Source: an uncultured bacterium (GTDB lineage Bacteria > Bacillota > Clostridia > Oscillospirales > Oscillospiraceae). Taken from it: a stretch of DNA of 64,000 bases. Below the pieces are notes generated by a model. The model was not told the DNA's origin. It worked only from the letters and a program-made list of their open reading frames with translations, and searched no databases. The translations under genes and the position numbers were made by a program. The stretch lies in contig CAMTMC010000006.1 in assembly GCA_947073515.1 (NCBI GenBank), positions 1-64,000 on the forward strand, given 5' to 3'. Positions 43,755-53,107 of this stretch are shown one piece after another. Within the stretch, counting starts at the first letter, position 1. Every line of letters starts with the position of its first letter.

Positions 43755-45179
43755 ATGGAAAACAATCGCGGGCAATGGGGCAGCAACCTGGGCTTCCTGA
43801 TGGCTACTGTGGGAGCCGCTGTAGGTCTGGGCAACATCTGGGGCTTTCCCAACAAGATGGGCTCCAGCGGCGGCTTTCCCTTCCTGGTGATCTACCTGAT
43901 TCTGGCGGTGCTGGTGGGCTTCCCCATTATGCTCACGGAGCTGGCCATCGGCCGGAAAAGCGGCAAGAGCGTGCTGGTCAGCTACCAGAATGTGGCCGGG
44001 GGCACGGGCGCCCTCCTGGGCTTCCTGGCGATCATCTCCCCCCTGCTCATCCTCAGCTTCTACACGGTGCTGGGCGCCTACTGTATCCAGTACGTGTGCC
44101 TGAACTTCGCCGAGCTGATCGGGATCTTCTCCCTGTCCAGCGTCACCGGCGCCGACTCCTTCACCGCCATGCTGCTGAACCAGCCCCTGGCGATTCTCTC
44201 CACCCTGGCATTTGTGGCCATCTGCTTTGTTATCATCCGGGGCGGCATCAAGGACGGCATTGAGAAGTTCAACAAGGTGGGTATGCCCGCCCTGTTCATC
44301 ATGCTGCTCATCGTCATCCTCCGGGCCGTCACCCTGCCTGGGGCCATGGAGGGCCTGGAGTTCATGTTCGCCCCCAACTGGGAGCCCTTCACCACCATGA
44401 GCGGCTTCCTGAAGGTGCTCTCCGCCGCCGGCGGCCAGATGTTCTTCTCCCTGTCCCTGGCTATGGGCATCACCGTCACCTACGGCTCCTATCTGAGCAA
44501 GAAGGAGAGCCTGGTGAAAAACTCCGCCATCATCATCGTCTCCGATACCATTGTGGCAGTTATGGCCGGTCTGGCCGTCCTCCCCGCCGCCTTCGCCCTG
44601 GGCGGTGAGGACGCCGCTCTGGGCGGCCCCAAGCTGCTGTTCATCACCATGCAGGACGTGTTCAACTCCATGGGCGCCTTCGGCCCCATCTTCGGCATCC
44701 TGTTCTTCCTGTTCGTCACCTTGGCCGCCATCACCTCCGCCATCGCCCTGGTGGAGGTACTGGTCACCTTTATCCTCGACCATCAGGCCGCTAAGGGCAA
44801 GAGCCCCAAGCGGGGGAAAATCGTTGCCCTGGTGTGCCTGATTGTCATGGTGGAGGCCGCCCTGGTGGCCGCTGACGGCCTGGGCTCCAACGGCCTGTGG
44901 ATCCCCTTCCAGTCCAACGGCTTGAACTTCTCCGGCTCCTGGCTGGACTTTATGGACTTTATCTCTGAGGGGATCGCAATGCCTCTGGGCGCCCTGATCA
45001 TGTCTATCGCCGTCTGGTTCATCAAACCCAAGACCATCCAGGACGAGGTCCTTCAGGGCGGCCGGTTCTCCGGCGGGCTGTACAACTTCTATCAGTTCTG
45101 CATCTATGTGGCCTGTCCCATCGGCATGGCCTTCATCCTGTACGGCCAGATCGCCACCTTCATCTCCCCCCGTGGATAA
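43755..45179 (+). CDS. Neurotransmitter:sodium symporter (NSS) family transporter
   Basis: 474 residues with about 12 hydrophobic helices. The N-terminal signature is QWGSNLGFLMATVGAAVGLGNIWGFP, containing Na+ and substrate residues. GLAVLPAAFALGG and FFLFVTLAAITSAIALVEV follow. Bacterial members carry amino acids such as tyrosine, tryptophan or leucine with sodium; the substrate here is unknown. ATG at 43755 follows AGGAGGTTATTTT. A terminator follows at 45192. Confidence 0.9.
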   Translation: MENNRGQWGSNLGFLMATVGAAVGLGNIWGFPNKMGSSGGFPFLVIYLILAVLVGFPIMLTELAIGRKSGKSVLVSYQNVAGGTGALLGFLAIISPLLILSFYTVLGAYCIQYVCLNFAELIGIFSLSSVTGADSFTAMLLNQPLAILSTLAFVAICFVIIRGGIKDGIEKFNKVGMPALFIMLLIVILRAVTLPGAMEGLEFMFAPNWEPFTTMSGFLKVLSAAGGQMFFSLSLAMGITVTYGSYLSKKESLVKNSAIIIVSDTIVAVMAGLAVLPAAFALGGEDAALGGPKLLFITMQDVFNSMGAFGPIFGILFFLFVTLAAITSAIALVEVLVTFILDHQAAKGKSPKRGKIVALVCLIVMVEAALVAADGLGSNGLWIPFQSNGLNFSGSWLDFMDFISEGIAMPLGALIMSIAVWFIKPKTIQDEVLQGGRFSGGLYNFYQFCIYVACPIGMAFILYGQIATFISPRG

Positions 45180-45191
45180 ATAAAAAACGCC

Positions 45192-45224
45192 GGACGGCAT
45201 CCTTTTAGGTGCCGTCCAGTTTTT
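45192..45224 (+). terminator. Terminator after the NSS transporter gene
   Basis: Stem GGACGGCA (45192-45199) / TGCCGTCC (45210-45217), followed by TTTTT. A second GC hairpin (45234-45259) follows, between the convergent genes. Confidence 0.7.
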
Positions 45225-45271
45225 AACAGTGAACCCCCCGGGCTTGTGCCCGGGGGGTATTCCTTTGCCAG

Positions 45272-45760
45272 TTATGCTCTCTCCACCAGCTCAATGGCCT
45301 CCTTACCGGTCAGGTGCTCAATGGACATCTCCAGCAGGCACAGGGGCGCCCAGTCCCGCTGGATGGCCCGCTCCCGCCGCTCCGGCGGATCCTCCGGGGC
45401 ATACCGGAGGGCCAGCTTCTCAATGGCCGCCCGCTTCTCCCCCTCGTCCTCCAAAATCCGGATCCGCCCAAAGGCGATGACGCTGCGGAAGTAGGTGGTA
45501 TACTCCTCCGGCACCACGTCATCCCGGTCGATCACACAGAACGACGCCCGTTCCTCCCGCCGGATTGCGTCCAGCTTGTGTCCGCTCCTGGCACAGTGGA
45601 AGTAGAGCCGGTTCCCGTCATACACATAGCTGATCGGCACAGCGTAGGGATACCCGCCGTCCCCGGCCAGGGCCAGGACGCCGGATGTCCCCCGGGTTAA
45701 GACTGCCGCAGCCGCTTCCGCCGTCAGCAGCTGTTTTTTTCTGCGCAGCTCACGAAACAT
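45272..45760 (-). CDS. Pyridoxamine 5'-phosphate oxidase-family flavoprotein (NimA-like)
   Basis: 162 residues. The split-barrel flavin fold is suggested by GVLALAGDGGYPYAVPISYVYDGNRLYFHCARSGHKLDAIRRE broken over strands, then ASFCVIDRDDVV and TTYFRSVIAFGRIRIL. It resembles 5-nitroimidazole-reductase-like proteins of anaerobes. Substrate unknown. Its start overlaps the recN stop by 11 bases, so it is probably the last gene of the long operon. Confidence 0.8.
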   Translation of the reverse strand: MFRELRRKKQLLTAEAAAAVLTRGTSGVLALAGDGGYPYAVPISYVYDGNRLYFHCARSGHKLDAIRREERASFCVIDRDDVVPEEYTTYFRSVIAFGRIRILEDEGEKRAAIEKLALRYAPEDPPERRERAIQRDWAPLCLLEMSIEHLTGKEAIELVERA

Positions 45761-47465
45761 GCCCGCCCCTCCTCTTCTTCTTCGCGCTGTGCCGGTACTC
45801 CTCCGCCTGGTTGAGCAGCTCCGCCGCGCTCTGGAGGAGGGTGTCAGTGACGGCCGCCCCGCTGATGAGCCGGGCCAGCTCCTCCTGCCGCTCCGGGCGC
45901 TCCAGGTGGTTCACGTGGGTGAAGGTGCGGCCCTCCTCCTCCCCCTTCTCCACCCGGAAGTGGATGTCCGCCATGGCGGCGATCTGGGGCAGGTGGGTAA
46001 CGCACAGCACCTGCTTCCGGCGGGCCACGTCGGCCATCTTTTCTGCCACCTTCTGGGCCGCCCGGCCGGAGACACCGGTGTCCACCTCGTCAAAAATCAG
46101 GGTGCCCACCCCGTCATCCTCCGCCAGCACGTTTTTCAGGGCCAGCATAATCCGGGCCAGCTCGCCGCCGGAGGCCACCTTCTGGATGGGCCGCAGCTCC
46201 TCCCCCACGTTGGCGGACATGAGGAACTGCACCTGGTCCATCCCGGTGTCGTCCATGCCGCCCTCCCCGGAACTGGGGTCGAACTGCGTCTGGAAGCGGA
46301 CCTTGGGCATGTCCAGCTGGCGCAGCTCCTCCTCCACCCGCTTCTGAAGGGCGCCGGCGGCCTTCCGCCTGGCCTCGCTGAGGGCGTTCCCCCGCTGGAC
46401 CGCCTCCTCCCGGGCCCGCTCCAGCTCCTTCTCCAGCCGCTGGATGGTGTCGTCGGCGTCCTGGATCTGTTCCAGCTCCCGGCGGCAGCGTTCCAGATAC
46501 TCCAGCATATCCGCCACGGTGGGGCCGTACTTCTTTTTCAGACGGTAGATCACGTCCAGCCGGCTCTCCAGCCGGTCCAGCTCCTCCGGGGAGAAGTCGA
46601 AGCTGTCCCCAAAATCCCGGAGCAGCTCCGCCGCGTCATCGGCGGCGTACCGCAGGGCGGACAGCTTCTCCCCCAGCTCCTCCAGCTGGGGCCCCAGCCG
46701 GGCCACGGAGCGGACCGCCCCCTCGGCCTCGCCAATGAGGTCGCAGGCCCCCTGGCTGTCCTCCCCGCCGGAGAGGGCCAGCATGGCCTGCTGGACCGCC
46801 TCCATCAGCTTGCCGGAGCTGCGCAGGAGGGTCTTCCGGGCGTCCAGCTCCTCGTCCTCCCCTTCCCGCAACTCGGCCCGCTCCAGCTCCCGGATCTGAT
46901 ACTCCAGAGTGTCCACCCGGCGGGTGCGCTCGGCCTCATCCATCTCCAAGGCGGCGATCCGTCCCCGCAGGCCGGTTACCGACCGGTATGACTGGCGGTA
47001 CTTCTCTAAAAGGGGGGCGGTTTTGCCGAAGCTGTCCAAATAACCCAGGTGGCAGTCCGGATCCAGCAGCTGCTGGCCGTCGTGCTGGCCGTGGATGTTC
47101 AGCAGCTGCCGGCCCAGCTCCCGGAGCTGGGCCACCGTCACCGGCCGGCCGTTCACCCGGCACACGTTCTTGCCGTCCCCCCGGATCTCCCGCTGGAGGG
47201 TGAGCTCCTCCCCCTGGGGCAGGCCGTTCTCCTCCAGCCAGGACAGGGCGTTAGGGCTGGCGAAAAGGGCGGTAACCAGGGCGGATTTGGCCCCGGTGCG
47301 GATCAATTCCCGGCTGGCCCGCTCCCCCAGGACGGCGCTGATGGCGTCGACCACAATGGATTTGCCCGCTCCGGTCTCACCGGTAAGGACGTTGAAGCCG
47401 CCGCCGAACTGGATGTCTGCGGACTGGATGATGGCGATATTCTCAATATGGAGCAGGGAGAGCAT
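45750..47465 (-). CDS. recN: DNA repair protein RecN
   Basis: 571 residues, SMC-like. Walker A is LTGETGAGKSIV near the N-terminus. Long coiled-coil arms lie in the middle (~160-360). The ABC signature region is KVASGGELARIMLALK and Walker B is TLIFDEVDTGVSG. It organises double-strand-break repair. ATG at 47465 follows AGGAGGGGAATCATT. argR lies 40 bases upstream, the usual Firmicutes order. Confidence 0.93.
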   Translation of the reverse strand: MLSLLHIENIAIIQSADIQFGGGFNVLTGETGAGKSIVVDAISAVLGERASRELIRTGAKSALVTALFASPNALSWLEENGLPQGEELTLQREIRGDGKNVCRVNGRPVTVAQLRELGRQLLNIHGQHDGQQLLDPDCHLGYLDSFGKTAPLLEKYRQSYRSVTGLRGRIAALEMDEAERTRRVDTLEYQIRELERAELREGEDEELDARKTLLRSSGKLMEAVQQAMLALSGGEDSQGACDLIGEAEGAVRSVARLGPQLEELGEKLSALRYAADDAAELLRDFGDSFDFSPEELDRLESRLDVIYRLKKKYGPTVADMLEYLERCRRELEQIQDADDTIQRLEKELERAREEAVQRGNALSEARRKAAGALQKRVEEELRQLDMPKVRFQTQFDPSSGEGGMDDTGMDQVQFLMSANVGEELRPIQKVASGGELARIMLALKNVLAEDDGVGTLIFDEVDTGVSGRAAQKVAEKMADVARRKQVLCVTHLPQIAAMADIHFRVEKGEEEGRTFTHVNHLERPERQEELARLISGAAVTDTLLQSAAELLNQAEEYRHSAKKKRRGGHVS

Positions 47466-47505
47466 AATGATTCCCCTCCTGTAATGGAAATGAATGACTG
47501 AACAG

Positions 47506-47958
47506 TCAGTGCAGATGTTTATGGATCTCGCTGTTGAACTGCTGGGCGTAGGCGCTGTCCCGCATGATGAGGATCCCGGTATCGTCCCCGGCCAGGCTGC
47601 CCACAATGCCGGCGATGTCCATGCTGTCCAGGGCCGAGCACACCCCGGAGGCCAGGCCGGGCATGGTGCGCACCACCACAATGTTTTGGGCCACGTCCAC
47701 CGAGATCACCCCCTCCTTCAGGATATTCCGCAGGCGGTGGTCAGTGGTGCTGGCGTTTTTCCGGTCGGACTGGGCGTACCGGTAACCGCCGGAGCCGGTG
47801 AGCTCCTTCACCAGCCGAAGATCCTTGATGTCCCGGGAAATCGTGGCCTGGGTGGCGGAAAAGCCCCTCAGCTTCAGCTCATCCAGCAGCTGCTCCTGGG
47901 TCTCCACTTCACTGGACCGGATGATATTTAAGATCTCACTCTGACGCGCGTCCTTCAT
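47506..47958 (-). CDS. argR: Arginine repressor ArgR
   Basis: 150 residues. The N-terminal winged helix is QEQLLDELKLRGFSATQATISRDIKDLRLVK in pieces. The C-terminal oligomerisation domain carries the arginine site near SLAGDDTGILI. It represses arginine synthesis when bound to arginine. The start codon overlaps the nadK stop (ATGA). Confidence 0.93.
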   Translation of the reverse strand: MKDARQSEILNIIRSSEVETQEQLLDELKLRGFSATQATISRDIKDLRLVKELTGSGGYRYAQSDRKNASTTDHRLRNILKEGVISVDVAQNIVVVRTMPGLASGVCSALDSMDIAGIVGSLAGDDTGILIMRDSAYAQQFNSEIHKHLH

Positions 47959-48827
47959 GGCACAAGCCCTCCTAGCTTCTGGTTGATAATCTGATAAAAA
48001 CTCCGGTCAGACAGCCGCACCAGCCGGGTCTTGTGGGGGGAGCGGCGAATCTCCACCCGGTCCCCCCCGGCCAGCCGGACGGCCTTGCCGCCGTCAACTG
48101 ACAAGTAAAGATACTTGCGGTTCCCTCTGGGGAGCTGGACTGTAATGACCCGTTCCGGATCCAGCACCATGGGGCGGGAGGTGAGCTGATGGGCGCATAC
48201 CGGGGTGATGATGATGCACTTGGAGGTGGGCTCCACAATGGGCCCCCCGGCGGACATGGAGTAGGCGGTAGAGCCGGTGGGGGTGGCCACAATGACGCCG
48301 TCCCCAGTAACAGCGGCCACCTGGGCCTGGTCGGCCAGTACCTCCATCTCAGCTACCCGGGCCACCGAACCCTTGGAGATCACCGCGTCATTGAGGGCCA
48401 AATCCTGGCTGATGACCTTGCCGCCGTGGAGGACCCTCACATCCAGCATCATCCGCTCCTCAGTGGTGTACAATCCTTGGGCCAGAGGCGCCAGCAGGGG
48501 CAGTTCTCCCCGTTCCAGCTCCGCCATAAAGCCCACACTGCCCAGGTTGACCCCCAGGATGGGCACCCCATGAAGGGTGGCGTCCCGGGCGGCGTGGAGA
48601 ATGGTGCCATCCCCGCCAAAGCAGATCAGCAGATCGGCGATGGGCAGGGCGGCCTGGAGGTCAGACAGCTCCACCTGCCGGGGCAGATCCAACCGGTCCC
48701 CCTTCCTGGGCTGGAAGGGCAGGCACAGGACAATCTGGGCCCCGACCTTCTCCAAAATCCGTTTGGCTTCCAAGGCCGCCCGCAACCCCCGGTCCCGGTA
48801 GGGGTTGGAGCTCAAAAGAATTTTCAC
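47955..48827 (-). CDS. nadK: NAD kinase
   Basis: 290 residues. The catalytic FGGDGTILHAARDA motif and the NVLG-like LGVNLGSVGFMAEL are present. NDAVISKGSVARV and TPTGSTAYSMSAGGPIV close the site. It phosphorylates NAD to NADP. The start is GTG at 48827, with GGGGGAG upstream, overlapping the tlyA stop (GTGA). The long upstream frame is tlyA antiframe. Confidence 0.93.
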   Translation of the reverse strand: MKILLSSNPYRDRGLRAALEAKRILEKVGAQIVLCLPFQPRKGDRLDLPRQVELSDLQAALPIADLLICFGGDGTILHAARDATLHGVPILGVNLGSVGFMAELERGELPLLAPLAQGLYTTEERMMLDVRVLHGGKVISQDLALNDAVISKGSVARVAEMEVLADQAQVAAVTGDGVIVATPTGSTAYSMSAGGPIVEPTSKCIIITPVCAHQLTSRPMVLDPERVITVQLPRGNRKYLYLSVDGGKAVRLAGGDRVEIRRSPHKTRLVRLSDRSFYQIINQKLGGLVP

Positions 48828-49633
48828 GGCCGCTCCCCCTTTCCCACGCTGTGGGACGCCTCCACCAGGGCGGCGAGATCGCCGCCGTAGGCGTGGCCCG
48901 CCCCCTTTTCCAGGTATCCCAGGTACTCGATATTCCCTTCCGGGCCTCTTATTGGTGAAAAGGTAATATCCTTTACGGTGAATCCCGCCTGGGCGGCGTG
49001 GTCCAAAAAGCGCTCCAGCACCTCCCGATGGACGGCCGGGTCCCGGACCACTCCTTTCTTGCCCACCTTCTCCTTCCCCGCCTCGAACTGGGGCTTCACC
49101 AGGCACACGCCCTGCCCTCCGTCCCGGAGGAGGGGCCCCAGGGCTGGCAGGATCAGGCTGAGGGAGATAAACGACACATCCACAGAGAAGAAGTCCAGCG
49201 CCTCCGGGATCTGCTCCCGGGTGAGGTAGCGGGCGTTGGTCCGCTCCATGCACACCACCTGGGGGTGGGTGCGCAGACGGTAATCCAGCTGGTTGTAGCC
49301 CACATCCACGGCGTACACCAGCTTTGCCCCGTTTTGGAGCATACAGTCGGTGAAGCCGCCGGTGGAGGCGCCGATGTCGGCGCAGACCGCCCCGCTCAGG
49401 CCGATGGGCCACAGGGCTATGGCCTTCTCCAGCTTCAGGCCACCCCGGCTCACATAGGGCAGGGCTTTGCCCCGCACCTCAACGGCGGCTTCCTCCCCCA
49501 CCGGAGCCCCCGCCTTGGTCTCCTTCTGGCCGTTCACATAGACCTGGCCCGCCATGATGAGGGCCTGGGCCTTCTGCCGGCTCTCCGCCAGGCCCTGTTC
49601 CACCAGGGCCACATCCAAACGCTTTTTAGCCAC
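48824..49633 (-). CDS. tlyA: TlyA family rRNA (cytidine-2'-O)-methyltransferase
   Basis: 269 residues. The N-terminal S4 RNA-binding domain (LDVALVEQGLAESRQKAQALI) precedes a FtsJ-like methyltransferase domain (VCADIGASTGGFTDCML with the SAM site, SVDVSFISL). TlyA methylates 16S and 23S rRNA and affects capreomycin sensitivity. It sits between dxs and nadK with overlaps on both sides. Confidence 0.92.
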   Translation of the reverse strand: MAKKRLDVALVEQGLAESRQKAQALIMAGQVYVNGQKETKAGAPVGEEAAVEVRGKALPYVSRGGLKLEKAIALWPIGLSGAVCADIGASTGGFTDCMLQNGAKLVYAVDVGYNQLDYRLRTHPQVVCMERTNARYLTREQIPEALDFFSVDVSFISLSLILPALGPLLRDGGQGVCLVKPQFEAGKEKVGKKGVVRDPAVHREVLERFLDHAAQAGFTVKDITFSPIRGPEGNIEYLGYLEKGAGHAYGGDLAALVEASHSVGKGERP

Positions 49634-51491
49634 GGCCCAGCACCTCCAGCGCTTTTTGGGCGATCCCCGCCCCGTCCAGGAACAGCTCTTTTTTCAGCAG
49701 CGCTACCCCGCCGTGGGGGACAAACCCCTGCCCGCAGTTGACCAAGGCGGTTTTGGCGGAAACACCGGCCAGCTCCAGCCGGGCGGCCAGCCTCTGGCCC
49801 ACGCAGCCCTGGGCCGCCTGATCCTCCGCCACCAGAAGGGCGCCGGTCTTTTTCACAGACTGGCATACCAGCTCCGGATCAAGCGGTGTAAGCTGATTTA
49901 ACTTTACAATTTCAGCGCTGACGCCTTTCTCCTCCAGCAGCTGGGCCGCCTGTACCACCTCATTGATTTCCACACCGTAGCTCACCAGGGTGATGTCCTC
50001 CCCCGGCCGCAACAGACAGGCGGGTTCCTCCCCCGATGTCCCAATGTACTGTCCCTCGCCCCCTCTGGGGTAGCGGACAGCCACCGGCCCGGACAGGCGG
50101 AAAACCGCCCGTTCCAGCATACGCTCCAGCTCAGCGAAGCTGGCGGGGGCCAGCACCGTCATATTTGGCACGCTGTCCAGATAGGCCACATCGAAGACCC
50201 CGTGGTGGGTCTCTCCGTCCTCCCCCACCAGGCCGGCCCGATCCACCCCCAGCACCACGTGGAGGTTATCAATGGCCGCGTCGTGGAGGAGCATATCATA
50301 GGACCGCTGCAAAAAGGTGGAGTACACCCCAAAGACTGGGATCGCCCCCTGCTTGGCCATGCCGGCGGCCATAGACAGGGCGCAGCCCTCGGCGATACCC
50401 ACATCAAAAAAGCGGTCCGGGTACTTTTGGGCAAATTTCTCCAGACCAGTGCCGCTTGTCATGGCGGCAGTGATGGCACACACCCGCCGGTCCTGGCCAG
50501 CCAGCCGGGTCAGGGTCCGGCCAAAGGCGGCGGAGAAGTTGTCCCCAGAGGTTTTTTTCCCTCTCCCAGTGGCGGGGTCAAAGGGTCCCACCCCGTGGAA
50601 AGCGTCCGGGTTCTCCTCCGCCGGTGTAAATCCTTTTCCCTTTACTGTTTTGACATGGAGCAGGACCGGCTCGTCCAGCTCCCTGGCATACTGCAAAATC
50701 TGGGTGAGCTGGGACAGGTTGTGGCCGTCCACCGGCCCCAAGTAGCGGAAGCCCATATTTTCAAACATGCTACAGGGCAGCAGGGTCTGCTTCACCATCT
50801 CCTTCAGCCGGTGGGTCACCCGGTACACCGCCCGGCCGGGGGCTGTGGCGTTCATCACCCGGCGGTAGCGCTTCTTGAAGGTGAGGTACTGGGGCTTGAG
50901 ACGCTGTTTCGCCAAGTGGTCGGCCACCCCGCCTACATTGGGGGTAATGGACATGCCGTTGTCGTTGAGAATCACCAAAATCTGCTGGCCGCACTTGCCG
51001 GCGTTGGACAGCCCCTCATAGGCCAGGCCGCCGGTGAGGGCGCCGTCCCCGATGAGGGCCAGCACCTTGTAGTCCTCCCCCAACACCGTCCGGGCCCGGG
51101 CCATGCCCAGGGCCACCGCCACCGAGTTGGAGGCGTGCCCGGCGATGAAGGCGTCGTGGACGCTCTCCCCCGGCTTGGGGAAGCCGGCCAGGCCGCCGTA
51201 CTGCCGGAGGGTAGCCATCCCCTCCCCACGGCCGGTCAAAATCTTGTGTGGATAGCACTGGTGGCCCACATCAAAGACCAGGCGGTCCCGCCGGGTGTCG
51301 AACACCCGGTGGATGGCCACCGTCAGCTCCACCGCCCCCAGGTTGGAAGCCAGATGTCCCCCCGTGCAGGAGACATGCTCCACCAGCTCCCGGCGGAGCC
51401 GGGCGCACAATTCCACCCCCTCCTGGCCGGTCAACTCCGCCAGCAGGGGGCCCAACTGATCAGAACTCTGTTCCTGTGTCCGCACTGCCAC
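49626..51491 (-). CDS. dxs: 1-deoxy-D-xylulose-5-phosphate synthase Dxs
   Basis: 621 residues. The N-terminal catalytic His is in CTGGHLASNLG. The thiamine-diphosphate motif is GDGALTGGLAYEGLSNAG. The central Glu is in DVGIAEGCALSMAAGMA, and the C-terminal transketolase domain follows. It is the first enzyme of the MEP isoprenoid pathway; ispA in the same operon uses its products downstream. The stop overlaps tlyA by 8 bases. Confidence 0.94.
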   Translation of the reverse strand: MAVRTQEQSSDQLGPLLAELTGQEGVELCARLRRELVEHVSCTGGHLASNLGAVELTVAIHRVFDTRRDRLVFDVGHQCYPHKILTGRGEGMATLRQYGGLAGFPKPGESVHDAFIAGHASNSVAVALGMARARTVLGEDYKVLALIGDGALTGGLAYEGLSNAGKCGQQILVILNDNGMSITPNVGGVADHLAKQRLKPQYLTFKKRYRRVMNATAPGRAVYRVTHRLKEMVKQTLLPCSMFENMGFRYLGPVDGHNLSQLTQILQYARELDEPVLLHVKTVKGKGFTPAEENPDAFHGVGPFDPATGRGKKTSGDNFSAAFGRTLTRLAGQDRRVCAITAAMTSGTGLEKFAQKYPDRFFDVGIAEGCALSMAAGMAKQGAIPVFGVYSTFLQRSYDMLLHDAAIDNLHVVLGVDRAGLVGEDGETHHGVFDVAYLDSVPNMTVLAPASFAELERMLERAVFRLSGPVAVRYPRGGEGQYIGTSGEEPACLLRPGEDITLVSYGVEINEVVQAAQLLEEKGVSAEIVKLNQLTPLDPELVCQSVKKTGALLVAEDQAAQGCVGQRLAARLELAGVSAKTALVNCGQGFVPHGGVALLKKELFLDGAGIAQKALEVLGRG

Positions 51492-51515
51492 GCCGCGCCT
51501 CCATCTTCTCTGTCA

Positions 51516-51962
51516 TCAGGCGGGGACAAAAAAGCCCACGCCGCAGCCCAACAAGGCCCCCACCAGCACCTGCAGCGGTGTATGGCCCAGAATTTCCTTC
51601 AGCGCCCCCTCCGGGGTGAGGTGGCCCAGCTCTCCCAGCTGTCCCAGCAGGCTGTTGAGCATCCGGGTATTCTCCCCGGCGGCCCGGCGCACATTGCAGG
51701 CGTCGTACATAACCACGGCGGCCAGTCCAGCGGCCAAGGCGAACAGGGGGCTCCCCCAGCCACAGAACCGTCCGCTCCCCACCGACATGGCGCATACGAA
51801 GGAGGAGTGGGAACTGGGCATCCCGCCGCTGCTCACCAGGGTACGGGGGGTCAGCTTCCGCTGGAACAGCAGCTCCAGCACGCACTTGATGAGCTGGGCC
51901 AAAAACCAGGCGGTGATCCCCAGGTCCAAGATTATGTTTCCAGACAAAAATCCTTTAGGCAT
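51516..51962 (-). CDS. Divergent PAP2 (DUF212) family membrane protein
   Basis: 148 residues. Four hydrophobic segments and the PAP2-like GGMPSSHSSFVCAM motif, plus MYDACNVRRAAGENTRMLN, are typical of DUF212. Possibly a lipid or isoprenoid phosphate phosphatase, fitting the dxs-ispA neighbourhood, but activity is unproven. ATG at 51962 follows TTAGGAGGGAGGGCGACC. Confidence 0.82.
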   Translation of the reverse strand: MPKGFLSGNIILDLGITAWFLAQLIKCVLELLFQRKLTPRTLVSSGGMPSSHSSFVCAMSVGSGRFCGWGSPLFALAAGLAAVVMYDACNVRRAAGENTRMLNSLLGQLGELGHLTPEGALKEILGHTPLQVLVGALLGCGVGFFVPA

Positions 51963-51988
51963 GGTCGCCCTCCCTCCTAAAACGGATG

Positions 51989-52867
51989 TCAGTTCTCCCG
52001 CCCGGCCAGCACCCTGGCCAGCCAGATGAGGAAGCCGGGGTCCTGGAACCCCTCCAGGGCGGCGACCGCCTCCCCGGTAAGCTCTTCCACCAGGCGGGCG
52101 CATCCCTCCAGCCCCAGGGCGGTGACAAAAGTGCTCTTCTCCCGCTCCCGATCGGAGCAGATGGACTTGCCCAGCACCTCCTCGGTGCCGGTCACGTCCA
52201 GCATATCGTCCCGGACCTGGAAGGCCCGGCCCAGGGCCTGGGCATATCCGCGGATGTTCTCCCGCTGCTCCCGGCTGCCGCCGGCGGCGATACAGCCCAG
52301 CTCGGCGGCGGCTGAGATGAGGGCCCCGGTCTTTAAGGACTGGAGCTGCTCCAGCTCAGACCGGGCCAAGGCCCGGCCCTCCCCCGCCATATCCAGGGCC
52401 TGTCCCCCCACCATGCCGGCGGGGCCAGCGGCGGCGGACAGGCAGCGCACCCCCTCCACAATCCGCTCCGGGGGCAGGGCCGCCCCGGCCAGCTGGCTGA
52501 AGGCGGCGGTAAGCAGGCCGTCTCCCGCCAGGATTGCGGTGGCCTCCCCGTATACGATGTGGTTGGTGGCCCGGCCCCGGCGCAGAGCGTCGTCGTCCAT
52601 AGCGGGCAGGTCGTCATGGATCAGGGAGTAGGTGTGGATCATCTCCACCCCGCAGGCGAAGGGCAGGGCCAGCTCCGGGTCGCCGCCGCACATCCGGCAG
52701 GTCTCCAGCGTAAGCACCGGGCGGACCCGCTTCCCTCCGGACAGCAGGGAGTACTCCATAGCCTCCTGAAGATCGGCGTGCCGGACCTCCTGGCGGAATA
52801 CGCCGGAGAGATATTCCTCAATCATATCCTGGTCCTGGGCCAGGCGCTTTGTAAAGTAATTTTCCAT
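51989..52867 (-). CDS. ispA: Polyprenyl synthase / farnesyl diphosphate synthase
   Basis: 292 residues. The first Asp-rich motif is DDLPAMDDD and the second is DDMLD followed by VTGTEEVLGK. GGKRVRPVL near the N-terminus binds diphosphate. The length and motifs fit FPP/GPP synthases. It elongates isoprenoid diphosphates in the cytoplasm. It is one base away from xseB, as commonly seen in Firmicutes. Confidence 0.92.
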   Translation of the reverse strand: MENYFTKRLAQDQDMIEEYLSGVFRQEVRHADLQEAMEYSLLSGGKRVRPVLTLETCRMCGGDPELALPFACGVEMIHTYSLIHDDLPAMDDDALRRGRATNHIVYGEATAILAGDGLLTAAFSQLAGAALPPERIVEGVRCLSAAAGPAGMVGGQALDMAGEGRALARSELEQLQSLKTGALISAAAELGCIAAGGSREQRENIRGYAQALGRAFQVRDDMLDVTGTEEVLGKSICSDREREKSTFVTALGLEGCARLVEELTGEAVAALEGFQDPGFLIWLARVLAGREN

Positions 52868-52868
52868 G

Positions 52869-53105
52869 TCAGTCCTCTCCCGGGAAAGGCTCCTCCACTA
52901 CCTGGCCCTCCGGGCCGGCGGTGAGGAGGGTCACCTTACGCTCCGCCTCGTCCAGCTGCTTGGTACACTCACTCAGCAGCTTCGCCCCCTCCTCGAACAG
53001 GGCCATAGCCTGCTCCAACGGGGCGTCCCCCTGCTCCAGCAGGGAGACGATCTCCTCCAGGCGGTTCATAGCGCCCTCAAAATTCAGCTTCTTCCTCGCG
53101 GCCAT
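52869..53105 (-). CDS. xseB: Exodeoxyribonuclease VII small subunit
   Basis: 78 residues. LNFEGAMNRLEEIVSLLEQGD and LEQAMALFEEGAKLLSECTKQLDEAERKV form the coiled helical hairpin of XseB. ATG at 53105 is best placed for GGAG at 8 nt; a TTG two codons upstream is possible. Separated from xseA by the lipoprotein gene, an uncommon insertion into this pair. Confidence 0.9.
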   Translation of the reverse strand: MAARKKLNFEGAMNRLEEIVSLLEQGDAPLEQAMALFEEGAKLLSECTKQLDEAERKVTLLTAGPEGQVVEEPFPGED

Positions 53106-53107
53106 AC

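Noticed and set aside
43677-45200. 507-codon frame opposite the sodium symporter
   Set aside because: Extreme Gly/His/Gln/Asp content with no domains; it mirrors the codon use of the symporter gene and has no promoter or ribosome site.
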